Part shown: piece after piece, positions 15,850-23,782 of the stretch
How the letters are laid out: every line of letters starts with the position of its first letter
How positions within the stretch are numbered: position 1 is the stretch's first letter
Assembly (NCBI GenBank): GCA_015232315.1
Contig: JADFZZ010000020.1
Coordinates: forward strand, 1 to 64,000
Reading direction: 5' to 3'
DNA from: SAR324 cluster bacterium
GTDB taxonomy: Bacteria; SAR324; NAC60-12
DNA: 64,000 nt
Translations under genes and position numbers: made by a program
Notes under the pieces: model-generated
What the model was told of the DNA's origin: nothing
What the model saw: only the letters and a program-made list of their open reading frames with translations
Databases searched by the model: none

Positions 15850-17178
15850 TCAAATCAGATCTGAATTGACCATTCCATAACCACGTTCGCTATGCAGTGA
15901 ATAGTCGAGTCCCATCACCTCAGATTGTTCATCAATCCTGAAGCCGATAGTTTTATCAATCACCAGACAGATCAGATACGTTCCCACACTTGCCAGCGCA
16001 ATGGTGGTTGCCATTCCAAGCAACTGAATTCCAAACTGATCCCAGACAGTCCAGCCACCGGCACCCGCTTTTTGGGCGGCCTGTTCCATCCAACTGTCAC
16101 GGATAAAAAATGACAGCATCAACACGCCCAGTCCACTGCCAACACCATGAATTCCAAAACAATCCAGACTGTCGTCATAACCCAGTTTGATTTTCATTTT
16201 AAGTGCGTAATAACAGGCGAGGCTGGAGAGGGCACCCAGAATAAGCGCGCCTCCAGGTTGGACGACGCCCGCGGCGGGTGTGATCACAACAAGACCGGCC
16301 AAAATACCTGATACAAAACCCAGGGATGTTACCTTTCTGAATTGGATCGCTTCGACCAGCATCCACATCAAGGCGCCACTGGCCGCGGATATCTGGGTCA
16401 TGGTGAGTGCCTGTGCGGTGGCAAGTCCGCTTTGAAAGGTAGATCCCGCATTGAAGCCATACCAGCCAACCCATAAAAATCCTGCTCCCATCAGGGTCAT
16501 GACCAGGTTGTTGGGATGCATCGCTGTTTTAGGATAGCCTTTTCTGGCACCCAGATATACTGCCACCACGAGGGCGCTGGTTCCCGCGGAAACGTGAATC
16601 ACCAGACCGCCAGCCAGATCAATCACTCCGGATGCTCCAGCATTGAACAACCAGCCATCAGCCGCCCAGACCCAATGGCAAAGAGGGCTGTAAACCACCA
16701 GAAACCACAAAGTAATAAACGCGCAGTAACTGCGGAAATATACACGCTCGGCGAGGGCTCCACTGATAAGTGCCGGTGTGATGATGGCAAACTTGCCCTG
16801 AAACATGGCAATGACATATTCCGGAACACCATTGGTGATGACATCGTCAATGCCCTTGAGAAAGAAAAAATCACTGTTCCAGCCATAAATCCCACCCAGA
16901 ATATTATGTCCGAAGGTCAGGGAATATCCGACAATCACCCATAACACACCGATAATGGCCATTGAAACAAAACTGTGCATCATGGTTCCCAGCACATTTT
17001 TGGTACGTACAAGACCGCCATAAAACATGGCCAAGCCCGGAATCATGAACAGCACCAAGGCGGTTGAAATCATCATCCATGCGGTCGTCCCGCTATCAAC
17101 GGGGTCCGCGGCGAAAATAATTTGTGGAAACAAGATCATTGAAATGCCGACATACAACTGTTTTGCTCGTTTGCTCAT
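15850..17178 (-). CDS. amt: ammonium transporter (Amt family)
   Basis: A 442-residue inner-membrane channel with a probable signal peptide and 11 predicted membrane helices. Amt hallmarks are visible: MIPGLAMFYGGLVRTKNVL, the pore region AERVYFRSYCAF and DLAGGLVIHVSAGTSALV (pore His), GWYGFNAGS and CFGIHGVGSGLGVL (second pore His). It imports ammonia/ammonium. No glnK is adjacent, which is unusual since the two are often paired. The start at 17178 is set by a very strong ribosome site (GGAGGAGG); the frame extends further upstream but without one. The C-terminal tail ends GMVNSDLI. Confidence 0.95.
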   Translation of the reverse strand: MSKRAKQLYVGISMILFPQIIFAADPVDSGTTAWMMISTALVLFMIPGLAMFYGGLVRTKNVLGTMMHSFVSMAIIGVLWVIVGYSLTFGHNILGGIYGWNSDFFFLKGIDDVITNGVPEYVIAMFQGKFAIITPALISGALAERVYFRSYCAFITLWFLVVYSPLCHWVWAADGWLFNAGASGVIDLAGGLVIHVSAGTSALVVAVYLGARKGYPKTAMHPNNLVMTLMGAGFLWVGWYGFNAGSTFQSGLATAQALTMTQISAASGALMWMLVEAIQFRKVTSLGFVSGILAGLVVITPAAGVVQPGGALILGALSSLACYYALKMKIKLGYDDSLDCFGIHGVGSGLGVLMLSFFIRDSWMEQAAQKAGAGGWTVWDQFGIQLLGMATTIALASVGTYLICLVIDKTIGFRIDEQSEVMGLDYSLHSERGYGMVNSDLI

Positions 17179-17320
17179 TCCTCCTCCATTGCCAAAAAGT
17201 ATTAGGTGAAACTCAGGGAACCTGAAAACCCGACCGAATACCACCATTCAAAATAATCTGACAGTAGTAAATAGGATTTTTTTTGAGATTCGGAATTGAG
17301 GAGGTGCTGTAGGCTGGAGA

Positions 17321-17370
17321 AGTACCCGACCATAAATCTTTAACCCTTTTTTCTGGTTCCCTGCCTCTGG
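17321..17370. repeat. 50-bp dispersed repeat, copy 1
   Basis: AGTACCCGACCATAAATC.. to CCCTGCCTCTGG matches the reverse complement of 41589-41638 with few differences. Non-coding in both places. It directly abuts the inverted-repeat block that starts at 17371. Confidence 0.75.
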
Positions 17371-17557
17371 GGCAATACCCGTGAGTGAATTTGGGCTGAT
17401 AGTTAATAAGCTATCTAATTACAATGAGTTATATGCTTATTTCGGTTTTCCATTAAATCATGGAGAAAAGTTCGTAGTTCCGCCTTCAGTCGGCTTTTCC
17501 GCAGGGCTTTCAACCTGAAGGCGGGACTACGAACCTGATTTCACTCACGGGTATTGG
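17371..17557. repeat. nested inverted-repeat block
   Basis: Outer arms GGCAATACCCGTGAGTGA (17371-17388) and TCACTCACGGGTATTGG (17541-17557) enclose a second pair, TTCGTAGTTCCGCCTTCAG (17471-17489) with CTGAAGGCGGGACTACGAA (17515-17533). No coding frame is evident. With its neighbours this fills most of the 717-base gap between the ammonium transporter gene and the tRNAs. Confidence 0.75.
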
Positions 17558-17567
17558 CCCTGAGCCC

Positions 17568-17718
17568 AGGGTGCATTCCAATAGTGTGACATGTAGATAA
17601 ATTTGAGCTCCAATACCAGAAATTGCAGTCAAATACTGCATAAAATTTATTAAAATCCCTGTATATTGTGTGATTTTTTGTCGAATAATTAGAAAATCAC
17701 ATTATTGGAATGCACCCT
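17568..17718. mobile_element. MITE-like element, family C (TIR AGGGTGCATTCCAATA)
   Basis: A 151-bp AT-rich unit with 22-base terminal inverted repeats differing at one position (17568-17589 and 17697-17718, beginning AGGGTGCATTCCAATA). There is no gene inside. Only one copy is in this window. No clear target duplication flanks it. The ends could belong to a full-length IS elsewhere in the genome. Confidence 0.65.
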
Positions 17719-17773
17719 TTAAATGGTCTATTTGGCATAGAGTATCAAAAAAAAATTAAATGGTCTATTTGGC
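17719..17773. repeat. 18-bp direct repeat pair
   Basis: TTAAATGGTCTATTTGGC occurs at 17719-17736 and again at 17756-17773, starting directly after the family C element. The copy next to the element suggests duplication on insertion or excision, but 18 bp is long for a target duplication. Confidence 0.7.
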
Positions 17774-17895
17774 TCTGAATTTTCATCAAAAAACAGGTTC
17801 GGTATTTATCGTGAATTGTTTTGAGTTAGTGGAGCAAAATTGGAGCAAAAGCTATTTTTGAAAAGTGCCTGAATCTGTGGAAGCTTTGAGGAATG

Positions 17896-17972
17896 TGGCG
17901 CGCCTGGAAGGGTTCGAACCTCCGACCCTTGGAATCGAAATCCAGTACTCTATCCAGCTGAGCTACAGGCGC
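17896..17972 (-). tRNA. tRNA-Arg (anticodon TCG)
   Basis: Read on the minus strand from 17972, the sequence folds into a cloverleaf: acceptor GCGCCTG/CAGGCGC, D-arm AGCTCAGCTGGATAGAG, anticodon loop TTTCGAT (anticodon TCG, reads CGA), and T-arm with GGTTCGAACC. CCA is encoded at the 3' end (17896-17898). The anticodon stem has one mismatch at its outer pair. Confidence 0.92.
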
Positions 17973-18044
17973 ATAAAAAAGAACTTCCAGCAGAGAGTGG
18001 AGGAGGGAAATATTACTTTCCATTGGAAGTCAATAAGGAAGATC

Positions 18045-18121
18045 TGGGGCGAGCGAAGGGACTCGAACCCTCGGCCACTGGAATCACAATCCAGCGCTCT
18101 ACCAACTGAGCTACGCTCGCC
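18045..18121 (-). tRNA. tRNA-His (anticodon GTG)
   Basis: Read on the minus strand from 18121: an extra 5' G (G-1) opposite C73, typical of tRNA-His, acceptor GCGAGCG/CGCTCGC, D-arm AGCTCAGTTGGTAGAG, anticodon stem-loop CTGGATTGTGATTCCAG (GTG), T-loop GGTTCGAGTCC, and an encoded CCA (18045-18047). It lies 72 bases upstream of tRNA-Arg on the same strand, so the two are probably transcribed together. Confidence 0.95.
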
Positions 18122-18247
18122 ATTAAAAATCGTTAGAGATGTATTGGTTTATTAAATCATTTACAATATAAAAATTGAACATTATCTGAATTTGATGTTT
18201 TTGATGGGTTTATCCCTCCTTTTGTATTTTGGAAATTGAAGGAATGT

Positions 18248-19087
18248 ATGGTCTGGTGGCAATTATTTCCGGGTCGTTTGAGGCTCTCGATCTTGTTGCT
18301 GTGTTTTTTTTGGGGGTTGGGCGGATTGCTGTTATGGAATTTGTCTCAATGGGTTGACATCGCTGAGAAAATGCATAGAACATTTATCATTATATTGGAT
18401 TCATCCGTGGAAGAAACCAGGCTCCGGCAGTTTATTCTGGAGCTAAAAGCCAAGGGCTTTGGCCAAATTTTCGCCATGGGACAGAATAACCTGAATTCAC
18501 AGCTTTCGGATGAACTTGCTGTGGAAGCCGCCTCTGAATCTGAAAAATCCATGAATTCAGCAATCATTTTTGAATTCATCCCCTTCACCAGGGATTCGTC
18601 AGAATTACTTCGTCTCGAAAAACAACTGAAAGAATATCATCAAATTAGGTATGTCACGCAAGCTCATGACTTATGGAAAAAATTTCAGCAATGGCAGAAT
18701 CTGCTATGGTGGGTACTTGTAGTTTGGTTTGGTGCCATGTATAGTCTGGCCCTGTCACAAGTATTGAGGGTATTGGGCGTTGAATTACAGGTCCATCAAC
18801 AAAACATCCGTTTGATGCAAAAATCCGGGGAAGCCCTGTGGAAGATCCGTGGATGGTTCTGCCTCAAAAATCTGGGGGAAACATGGCTTATGGCCGTGAG
18901 TGCCCTGGGGCTGATCTATGTGATTTATCTTGGCTGGGGAACCAGTCCCACGGTGCGGGAGTTCCTGCCCTTTACTCAAAGCTCTGTAGAATTTTTTGCC
19001 GTGGAAGATATCCTGGCAAGCATAGCTGTCATGGTAGTCAGTCACGTAGTGTGTCTCTCTTTCATGACTTCTTCGATCATCAAGTGA
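18248..19087 (+). CDS. FtsX-like membrane protein
   Basis: A 279-residue protein with FtsX topology: one membrane helix near the N-terminus (about 8-32), an extracytoplasmic domain (about 35-145), then three helices near 150-175, 210-235 and 255-278. The extracytoplasmic part follows the FtsX pattern (FIIILDSSVEETRLRQFILEL ... LLRLEKQLKEYHQIRYVTQAHDLWKKF). FtsX works with the ATPase FtsE to control periplasmic cell-wall hydrolases during division. No ftsE is adjacent, and similarity is weak, so the name is tentative. The ATG at 18248 is preferred over the TTG at 18236 because GAAGGA sits just before it. The zinc-ribbon gene starts 16 bases later. Confidence 0.6.
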   Translation: MVWWQLFPGRLRLSILLLCFFWGLGGLLLWNLSQWVDIAEKMHRTFIIILDSSVEETRLRQFILELKAKGFGQIFAMGQNNLNSQLSDELAVEAASESEKSMNSAIIFEFIPFTRDSSELLRLEKQLKEYHQIRYVTQAHDLWKKFQQWQNLLWWVLVVWFGAMYSLALSQVLRVLGVELQVHQQNIRLMQKSGEALWKIRGWFCLKNLGETWLMAVSALGLIYVIYLGWGTSPTVREFLPFTQSSVEFFAVEDILASIAVMVVSHVVCLSFMTSSIIK

Positions 19088-19103
19088 TCTATCTGAGGAC
19101 AAT

Positions 19104-20321
19104 ATGTCATTAATAGATTCGGTAGAACCTCAAGCGATTCCCTGTAAAGTTCCAGGATGCAAACGAACCTGGCTGCTCGATGCTCATAAAGTGGTTGAAA
19201 GCTGGAGTAATCCACAATTCAATGTTCCCAAACGAATGTGTGATGAATGCAAGGCCCAGTTTGACAAACTTCAGACACAGAAGGTGAAATGCTCCACGCT
19301 GGATTGCGAAGAATTTTTGGAAATTGCGCCATACCAGCAACTGATTTTAATTCGGAAGCATAAAACCATTGAGAAAGAAAAGTTCTTTTGTGATTCCTGT
19401 AAAGTGTTATTGAAGTCGGTTGGCGATCTGGAAGTTCCCTGTAGAATGAAGGCCTGTCACAACTCCTGGAAATGGTATGCCTCTTCACGCCTGCAAATGG
19501 GTGGAAAAGCACTGACAGCCCAACCGGAATCACGCTTGTGTGATCAATGTTTCTCAATTCTGAAGAATCTGAGCATTGAGAAACATCCCTGCAAAGTCAA
19601 GGATTGCAACCGGGAATACACTGTTGATCGAATGACACAACTGGAAGTTCAGTTGACAGGACACAAGGAGAAAAAACGCATGTGTCCGGATTGTTCTCAT
19701 CTTTTAAAAAACCTTTCCACCCGAAAAATGCCCTGCAAGGTCGCCGAATGCACCAATACGTGGAATTGGGCCGCATTTGCCCAACTTGAATTTCAACGTC
19801 AGCAAGAGATTAATCCTGAACTGAAAGAACCTGAGAGATATTGTGACCACTGCTTTGGTTTTTTGAAAAGACTAAAACCGCTCCATATCAAATGTGCCAG
19901 ACATGGCTGTTCCCATCACATTGATTATTCTGTGGAATTGCAGTTTGAAGATTATATTAAACATCTCAAACCCAACCAGCGTGACCTGTTATGTGATTCC
20001 TGTATCAAAATTCGTGAAGGCCTCAAAGACCAGTCCTTCACATGCAAGGAAGAAGGCTGTGGCAAAAAATGGGTTTGGACCGCAGTCCAGCAATTTGAGA
20101 CGGGACACTTTGAACATGGGAATTTTGTAACAGGCCCACACCATGACCGCTATTGTGATTCCTGCCGTGATTTTGTAAATAGCCATTCAGATTGTCATGT
20201 GGATTGCCAGCAATGTGGATCTCCCATTTTGTGGACGGTTCATCAACAGTTAAAAACACATCTGGGACAATGGGTCGCCCCCAGCGTATGTCCTTCATGC
20301 CTTAAACCGCATGATTCTTGA
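19104..20321 (+). CDS. tandem zinc-ribbon repeat protein (eight units), unknown function
   Basis: A 405-residue soluble protein made almost wholly of eight repeats of about 48 residues. The unit is P-C-K-V-x2-C...W-x-W...Q-L...R-x-C-D-x-C...L-K-x-L, giving one Cys pair (Cx4C) and a second pair (CxxC) per unit, suitable for one zinc each. Units begin near residues 13, 61, 111, 162, 209, 261, 312 and 367. Unit 8 is degenerate, with CQQC in place of Cx4C. Aromatic Trp and basic residues between the pairs could contact nucleic acid or protein. No catalytic motif is visible. It lies 16 bases after the FtsX-like gene and 24 before thpR, so they probably form an operon. I know no named family with this exact repeat. 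Confidence 0.8.
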   Translation: MSLIDSVEPQAIPCKVPGCKRTWLLDAHKVVESWSNPQFNVPKRMCDECKAQFDKLQTQKVKCSTLDCEEFLEIAPYQQLILIRKHKTIEKEKFFCDSCKVLLKSVGDLEVPCRMKACHNSWKWYASSRLQMGGKALTAQPESRLCDQCFSILKNLSIEKHPCKVKDCNREYTVDRMTQLEVQLTGHKEKKRMCPDCSHLLKNLSTRKMPCKVAECTNTWNWAAFAQLEFQRQQEINPELKEPERYCDHCFGFLKRLKPLHIKCARHGCSHHIDYSVELQFEDYIKHLKPNQRDLLCDSCIKIREGLKDQSFTCKEEGCGKKWVWTAVQQFETGHFEHGNFVTGPHHDRYCDSCRDFVNSHSDCHVDCQQCGSPILWTVHQQLKTHLGQWVAPSVCPSCLKPHDS

Positions 20322-20345
20322 GAACGCAAGAACTGATCACTGAGT

Positions 20346-20924
20346 ATGTATCGATTATTCGTCGCTCTTGACCTTCCGCCGGAAATCAGACAACAACTTC
20401 AGGAAATTTCCGGCTATGGAATTCAGGGAGCCTCCTGGGTTGTTCCTGAAAACATTCATTTGACATTAAAGTTTATTGGTGAAGTCGATGGTGGGCAACT
20501 GGAAGACATTTCAGGATCACTGTCAGAGATTCGTTTCACCGCATTTGAGATGAAACTGAAGGGAACAGGTTGCTTTCCACCAAAGGGGGAACCCCGAAGT
20601 TTGTGGGCTGGCGTTGAGGATGACTCCGCCCTGGCTCATCTGGCCCGGAAAATTGACCAGCGGTTGGTTCGTCAGGGCATTCCCCGTGAAGCCAGAAAAT
20701 TTTCTCCACATGTGACTTTGGCCCGTCTGAAAGCATCCCGTGAGGAGCATCTGGTATCATTTCTCACGTACCACAGTCTGTTTCAGTCTTCCACCTTCAC
20801 AGTCAATGAATTTGTGTTGTTTGCCAGCGTGCGGACTCCTCGTGGATCTGTTTATCAGAAACTCAGAACCTATCGCTCTGATCAGGCAGATCTCAGTTCA
20901 GCACCCCGGGAACAGCCAGCGTGA
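20346..20924 (+). CDS. thpR: RNA 2',3'-cyclic 3'-phosphodiesterase
   Basis: A 192-residue 2H-phosphoesterase. Two HxTx motifs are present: HLTL (in ENIHLTLKFIGEV) and HVTL (in FSPHVTLARLK), spaced as in ThpR/LigT. The start MYRLFVALDLPPEIRQQL is typical. The enzyme opens 2',3'-cyclic phosphates on RNA; older name 2'-5' RNA ligase. It follows the zinc-ribbon gene by 24 bases. Its last 32 bases overlap the end of apaG, which converges on it. Confidence 0.95.
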   Translation: MYRLFVALDLPPEIRQQLQEISGYGIQGASWVVPENIHLTLKFIGEVDGGQLEDISGSLSEIRFTAFEMKLKGTGCFPPKGEPRSLWAGVEDDSALAHLARKIDQRLVRQGIPREARKFSPHVTLARLKASREEHLVSFLTYHSLFQSSTFTVNEFVLFASVRTPRGSVYQKLRTYRSDQADLSSAPREQPA

Positions 20925-21276
20925 AACAAGGGATTTCCACATCAAAAATCACTCCGTCCGAAGAACGCATCCTGTAGGTGCCCTGCATGGTTCCAAATTC
21001 TGATTCAAGCTGTGATCCGCTCATGTATTCATAGGATTCGCCCGGATTGATCAGGGGTTGTTCACCGACAACACCATCACCCCGTACTTCCCTGATTTCA
21101 CCAGTGCTGTCCGTGATGATCCAGTGCCGACTGATCAGTTGAACCTGTCGATAACCGAGGTTGTTCATACGGATTCGATAGGCAAACACAAAAAGATTGT
21201 CTTCAGGGTTCGAACGATCGTCCAGATAAAACGATTCAACAGATATTTTGATATTGTGAGTAATCGCGGTTTCCAT
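20893..21276 (-). CDS. apaG: ApaG protein
   Basis: A 127-residue protein covering the whole ApaG (DUF525) domain, an immunoglobulin-like fold: FVFAYRIRMNNLGYRQVQLISRHWIITDSTGE, GDGVVGEQPLINPGESYEYMSGSQL, and GTMQGTYRM at the C-terminal strand. ApaG is linked to Co2+/Mg2+ handling and Ap4A metabolism in enterobacteria, but its molecular role is unsettled. The start METAITHN at 21276 follows AGGATG; a longer frame upstream lacks a ribosome site. The 3' end overlaps thpR in the opposite direction. Confidence 0.95.
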   Translation of the reverse strand: METAITHNIKISVESFYLDDRSNPEDNLFVFAYRIRMNNLGYRQVQLISRHWIITDSTGEIREVRGDGVVGEQPLINPGESYEYMSGSQLESEFGTMQGTYRMRSSDGVIFDVEIPCFTLAVPGVLN

Positions 21277-21427
21277 AAAACATCCTGTGATCATGAAAAA
21301 AGTCAATGATTCTCATACAGTGTTTATGAGAGGCATATGTTTTGCTGTAAGATTGTCTTAACATTAATTCTGTATGGACTACAGACGTATCAAGCAATGT
21401 TACTTCTCATATTGATGGTAAAACGCA

Positions 21428-22555
21428 ATGCTGAACATTCCTGATGAACAATTGAAATTGACCATTCGTCCCGGCAGATCCCAACTGGGCGAAATTGGCA
21501 TCCATCTTGATATTGCACAGGATTTAAGAACCCAGGCTCAACTTCAGGCTAGAGAATTCAAATCCCTGAAACAATTCAAACCGGAAAACAGCAATGTTTC
21601 CACTGCTCTGCGAATTCTTCAGGCCAACCTGGTCAATCGGTTGTACAGGGGAGTTCAGCAAGATCTTCAGAAGATGAATATTCTGGAAGGTCCCAACCAC
21701 AGTCAAATGGCTTATGAAGTGTTTCAGGATTATCCGGCCCTGGTGTGTGATGACGACAGCTTCTGCCGGCGCAGTTCCCTGAAAATTCAAAGAACACTGC
21801 TCAATATCGGGCAACTACGACAAGCGTATCCTGTGACAGCGGAACTTTCAGAACTTGAAGCGGTACTTCAGGAACTCGATCAGGACGCTGATGCTCGTGT
21901 TCTTCGAAAGACCTTGCTGCAATTGGGGCGGTCTGTTTCATTTGCTTCATATCTGAAAATGAAGCAGCAATTTGTGGAGGAATGGGTTGATACTCAGAAA
22001 AAACAACATTGCAACGCAGATTTTAATCCCTTGAATGACGATGAACTTTCGGGGATGATGAAAGCCTTGATCCAGCAGAAAAAACAATTGGTGGCAAATC
22101 ATGAAGTGATGCGATATAAGGATCAGCAGTTTTTCCGGTATTTCAACTCTGTGTCCCATGATGTTCTGAACACACAGTCCATTCAATTCTGGAAAACAGA
22201 GGAAAACAGGGAAAGTTTTCTAAGGTTTATCATGGCAATTCGGAGTTCATTTCAGGAAACAACACCATTTTTCGTGTTCCGCTTTGAAAATTCCTTCACT
22301 TATTTGTTGTGCGGATTCTCAGATGAGGATATTCTGAGTGCGTTGGAGGGCAACCGGGATGTCGTGATGCCTCACGCAAAAATCATTCTGCGTCAGTCCA
22401 ATCAGGTTTACCGCGAATTGACCGTCAAAGATTCCGGAAATCAAACCCTGTATTTTAACTGCCTTAAAGAAGCGATGAAATTGTTCGTCCTTCAATTGAA
22501 CCATCATTTACAAATAGATCTTCCTCCGGCTTTTCTCCGTCTGTTTGAAATCTGA
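21428..22555 (+). CDS. hypothetical protein, 375 aa
   Basis: A 375-residue soluble, mostly helical protein with no signal peptide or membrane segment and no motif I recognise. Runs rich in Leu, Gln and charged residues (QLQAREFKSLKQFK, LQELDQDADARVLRKTLLQLGR) suggest coiled-coil or helical bundles. A more mixed segment (FFVFRFENSFTYLLCGFSDEDIL) lies in the last third. It is followed 18 bases later by obgE and may be co-transcribed with it. The ribosome site is weak. Codon use and composition resemble its neighbours. Confidence 0.7.
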   Translation: MLNIPDEQLKLTIRPGRSQLGEIGIHLDIAQDLRTQAQLQAREFKSLKQFKPENSNVSTALRILQANLVNRLYRGVQQDLQKMNILEGPNHSQMAYEVFQDYPALVCDDDSFCRRSSLKIQRTLLNIGQLRQAYPVTAELSELEAVLQELDQDADARVLRKTLLQLGRSVSFASYLKMKQQFVEEWVDTQKKQHCNADFNPLNDDELSGMMKALIQQKKQLVANHEVMRYKDQQFFRYFNSVSHDVLNTQSIQFWKTEENRESFLRFIMAIRSSFQETTPFFVFRFENSFTYLLCGFSDEDILSALEGNRDVVMPHAKIILRQSNQVYRELTVKDSGNQTLYFNCLKEAMKLFVLQLNHHLQIDLPPAFLRLFEI

Positions 22556-22573
22556 CTTTAAAGTTGATTCCCC

Positions 22574-23641
22574 ATGAAATTTATAGATTCTGTAAAAATC
22601 CATGTCAAATCTGGCAATGGAGGCGCTGGATGCACCGCATTCCGGCGTGAAAAATATATTCCCAAAGGTGGTCCCAACGGTGGCGATGGTGGCCATGGGG
22701 GTGCCGTTATTTTCAAAGGTCACACCGGTAAGTCAACGTTGCTTGATCTTTCCTTTCAACAACACCAGCATGCCGAAAACGGTATTCCCGGTGGTGGACA
22801 AAACATGCACGGTCGCAGCGGACAAGATATTGTGATACCTGTGCCCTTGGGAACTGTGATCAAAGACATCGAAACGAATGAAATTCTGTTGGAGATCCTG
22901 GATGAACAGGAATATCTCTTTCTTGAAGGTGGACGGGGAGGACGCGGAAACGCCCGATTCAAGACTTCAACCAACCGCACCCCGAGGTTTCACCAACCGG
23001 GAGAAGACGGGAAGGAAATGTGGGTTCGTATGGAACTCAAACTCATGGCCGATGTCGGACTGGTCGGGTTTCCCAATGCGGGCAAATCGACTCTCATCAG
23101 TTCCATTTCACACGCTCACCCCAAAATCGCGGATTATCCGTTCACCACCCTTGTTCCTAATCTGGGCGTGGTCCAACTGGATAATTATGACAGCTTTGTT
23201 GTGGCTGATATTCCGGGTATCATTGAAAATGCGCATTTGGGCGCAGGACTTGGTATTCAGTTTTTAAAGCATATCGAACGGACCGCTATTTTACTGCTGA
23301 TGCTTGATGTTTCGGGTTTTTCAGAACATCCTCCGTTTGAAGAATATGAAATTCTGAAACAGGAGATGGCCTTGTTTTCTCCAACGCTCATGGAAAAACG
23401 GCGCATCGTCGCATTGACAAAAACGGATTCCATCGCTGATGAAGATTCAGTGCGAACCCTGACAAAAAAATTGGAACAACAGGGTGAAACCGTATTTCGG
23501 ATTTCCTCAGTTTCCCGCGATGGGTTGCCTGAGTTGATCCATTTTCTGGCTCAGGTTGTACGTGAACGACGAACCGCAAGGTTGGCTGAAACAGTCCCGG
23601 AGGAAACTTCTCAGGAATCACTGCAACTTCAACAGAATTAA
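22574..23641 (+). CDS. obgE: GTPase Obg (ribosome assembly)
   Basis: A 355-residue Obg GTPase. The glycine-rich Obg fold fills residues 1-158 (KSGNGGAGCTAFRREK, GPNGGDGGHGG, GRGGRGNARFKTSTNRTP). The GTPase domain shows G1 GFPNAGKST, switch I YPFTTLVPNLG, G3 DIPGI and G4 TKTD. The C-terminus is short and lacks the OCT extension. Obg binds the 50S subunit and links ribosome maturation, ppGpp and stress. It often sits beside rpmA and rplU, but not here. Confidence 0.97.
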   Translation: MKFIDSVKIHVKSGNGGAGCTAFRREKYIPKGGPNGGDGGHGGAVIFKGHTGKSTLLDLSFQQHQHAENGIPGGGQNMHGRSGQDIVIPVPLGTVIKDIETNEILLEILDEQEYLFLEGGRGGRGNARFKTSTNRTPRFHQPGEDGKEMWVRMELKLMADVGLVGFPNAGKSTLISSISHAHPKIADYPFTTLVPNLGVVQLDNYDSFVVADIPGIIENAHLGAGLGIQFLKHIERTAILLLMLDVSGFSEHPPFEEYEILKQEMALFSPTLMEKRRIVALTKTDSIADEDSVRTLTKKLEQQGETVFRISSVSRDGLPELIHFLAQVVRERRTARLAETVPEETSQESLQLQQN

Positions 23642-23683
23642 TTGTAAAAGTTTTTTAAACAATTGATCTCGATTCTAAGGTCT

Positions 23684-23712
23684 GTAGAGACGTGCGAATC
23701 GCGCGTCTCTAC
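23684..23712. repeat. 29-bp palindromic hairpin
   Basis: GTAGAGACG ... CGTCTCTAC forms a nearly perfect hairpin between obgE and rlmN. A related hairpin (GTGGAGACGC..GCGTCTCTCAC) lies at 30935-30963. It may act as a terminator or REP-like unit, although no T-run follows directly. Confidence 0.6.
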
Positions 23713-23782
23713 GCATGCCTGCGGGAGCGATTTTCCAAATAGTTTTCTATTTTTTTCATCTATTTTACTATTATCCAGGTCC

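Noticed and set aside
17865-18155. A 96-codon plus-strand frame across the tRNA region
   Set aside because: It is the translation of the antisense of two tRNA genes (the EGFEPPTLGIEIQ and GERRDSNPRPLES strings are typical of such false proteins).
23663-23782. A 40-codon N-terminal extension of rlmN
   Set aside because: The extension covers the hairpin repeat and lacks similarity to RlmN, whose usual start fits 23783.
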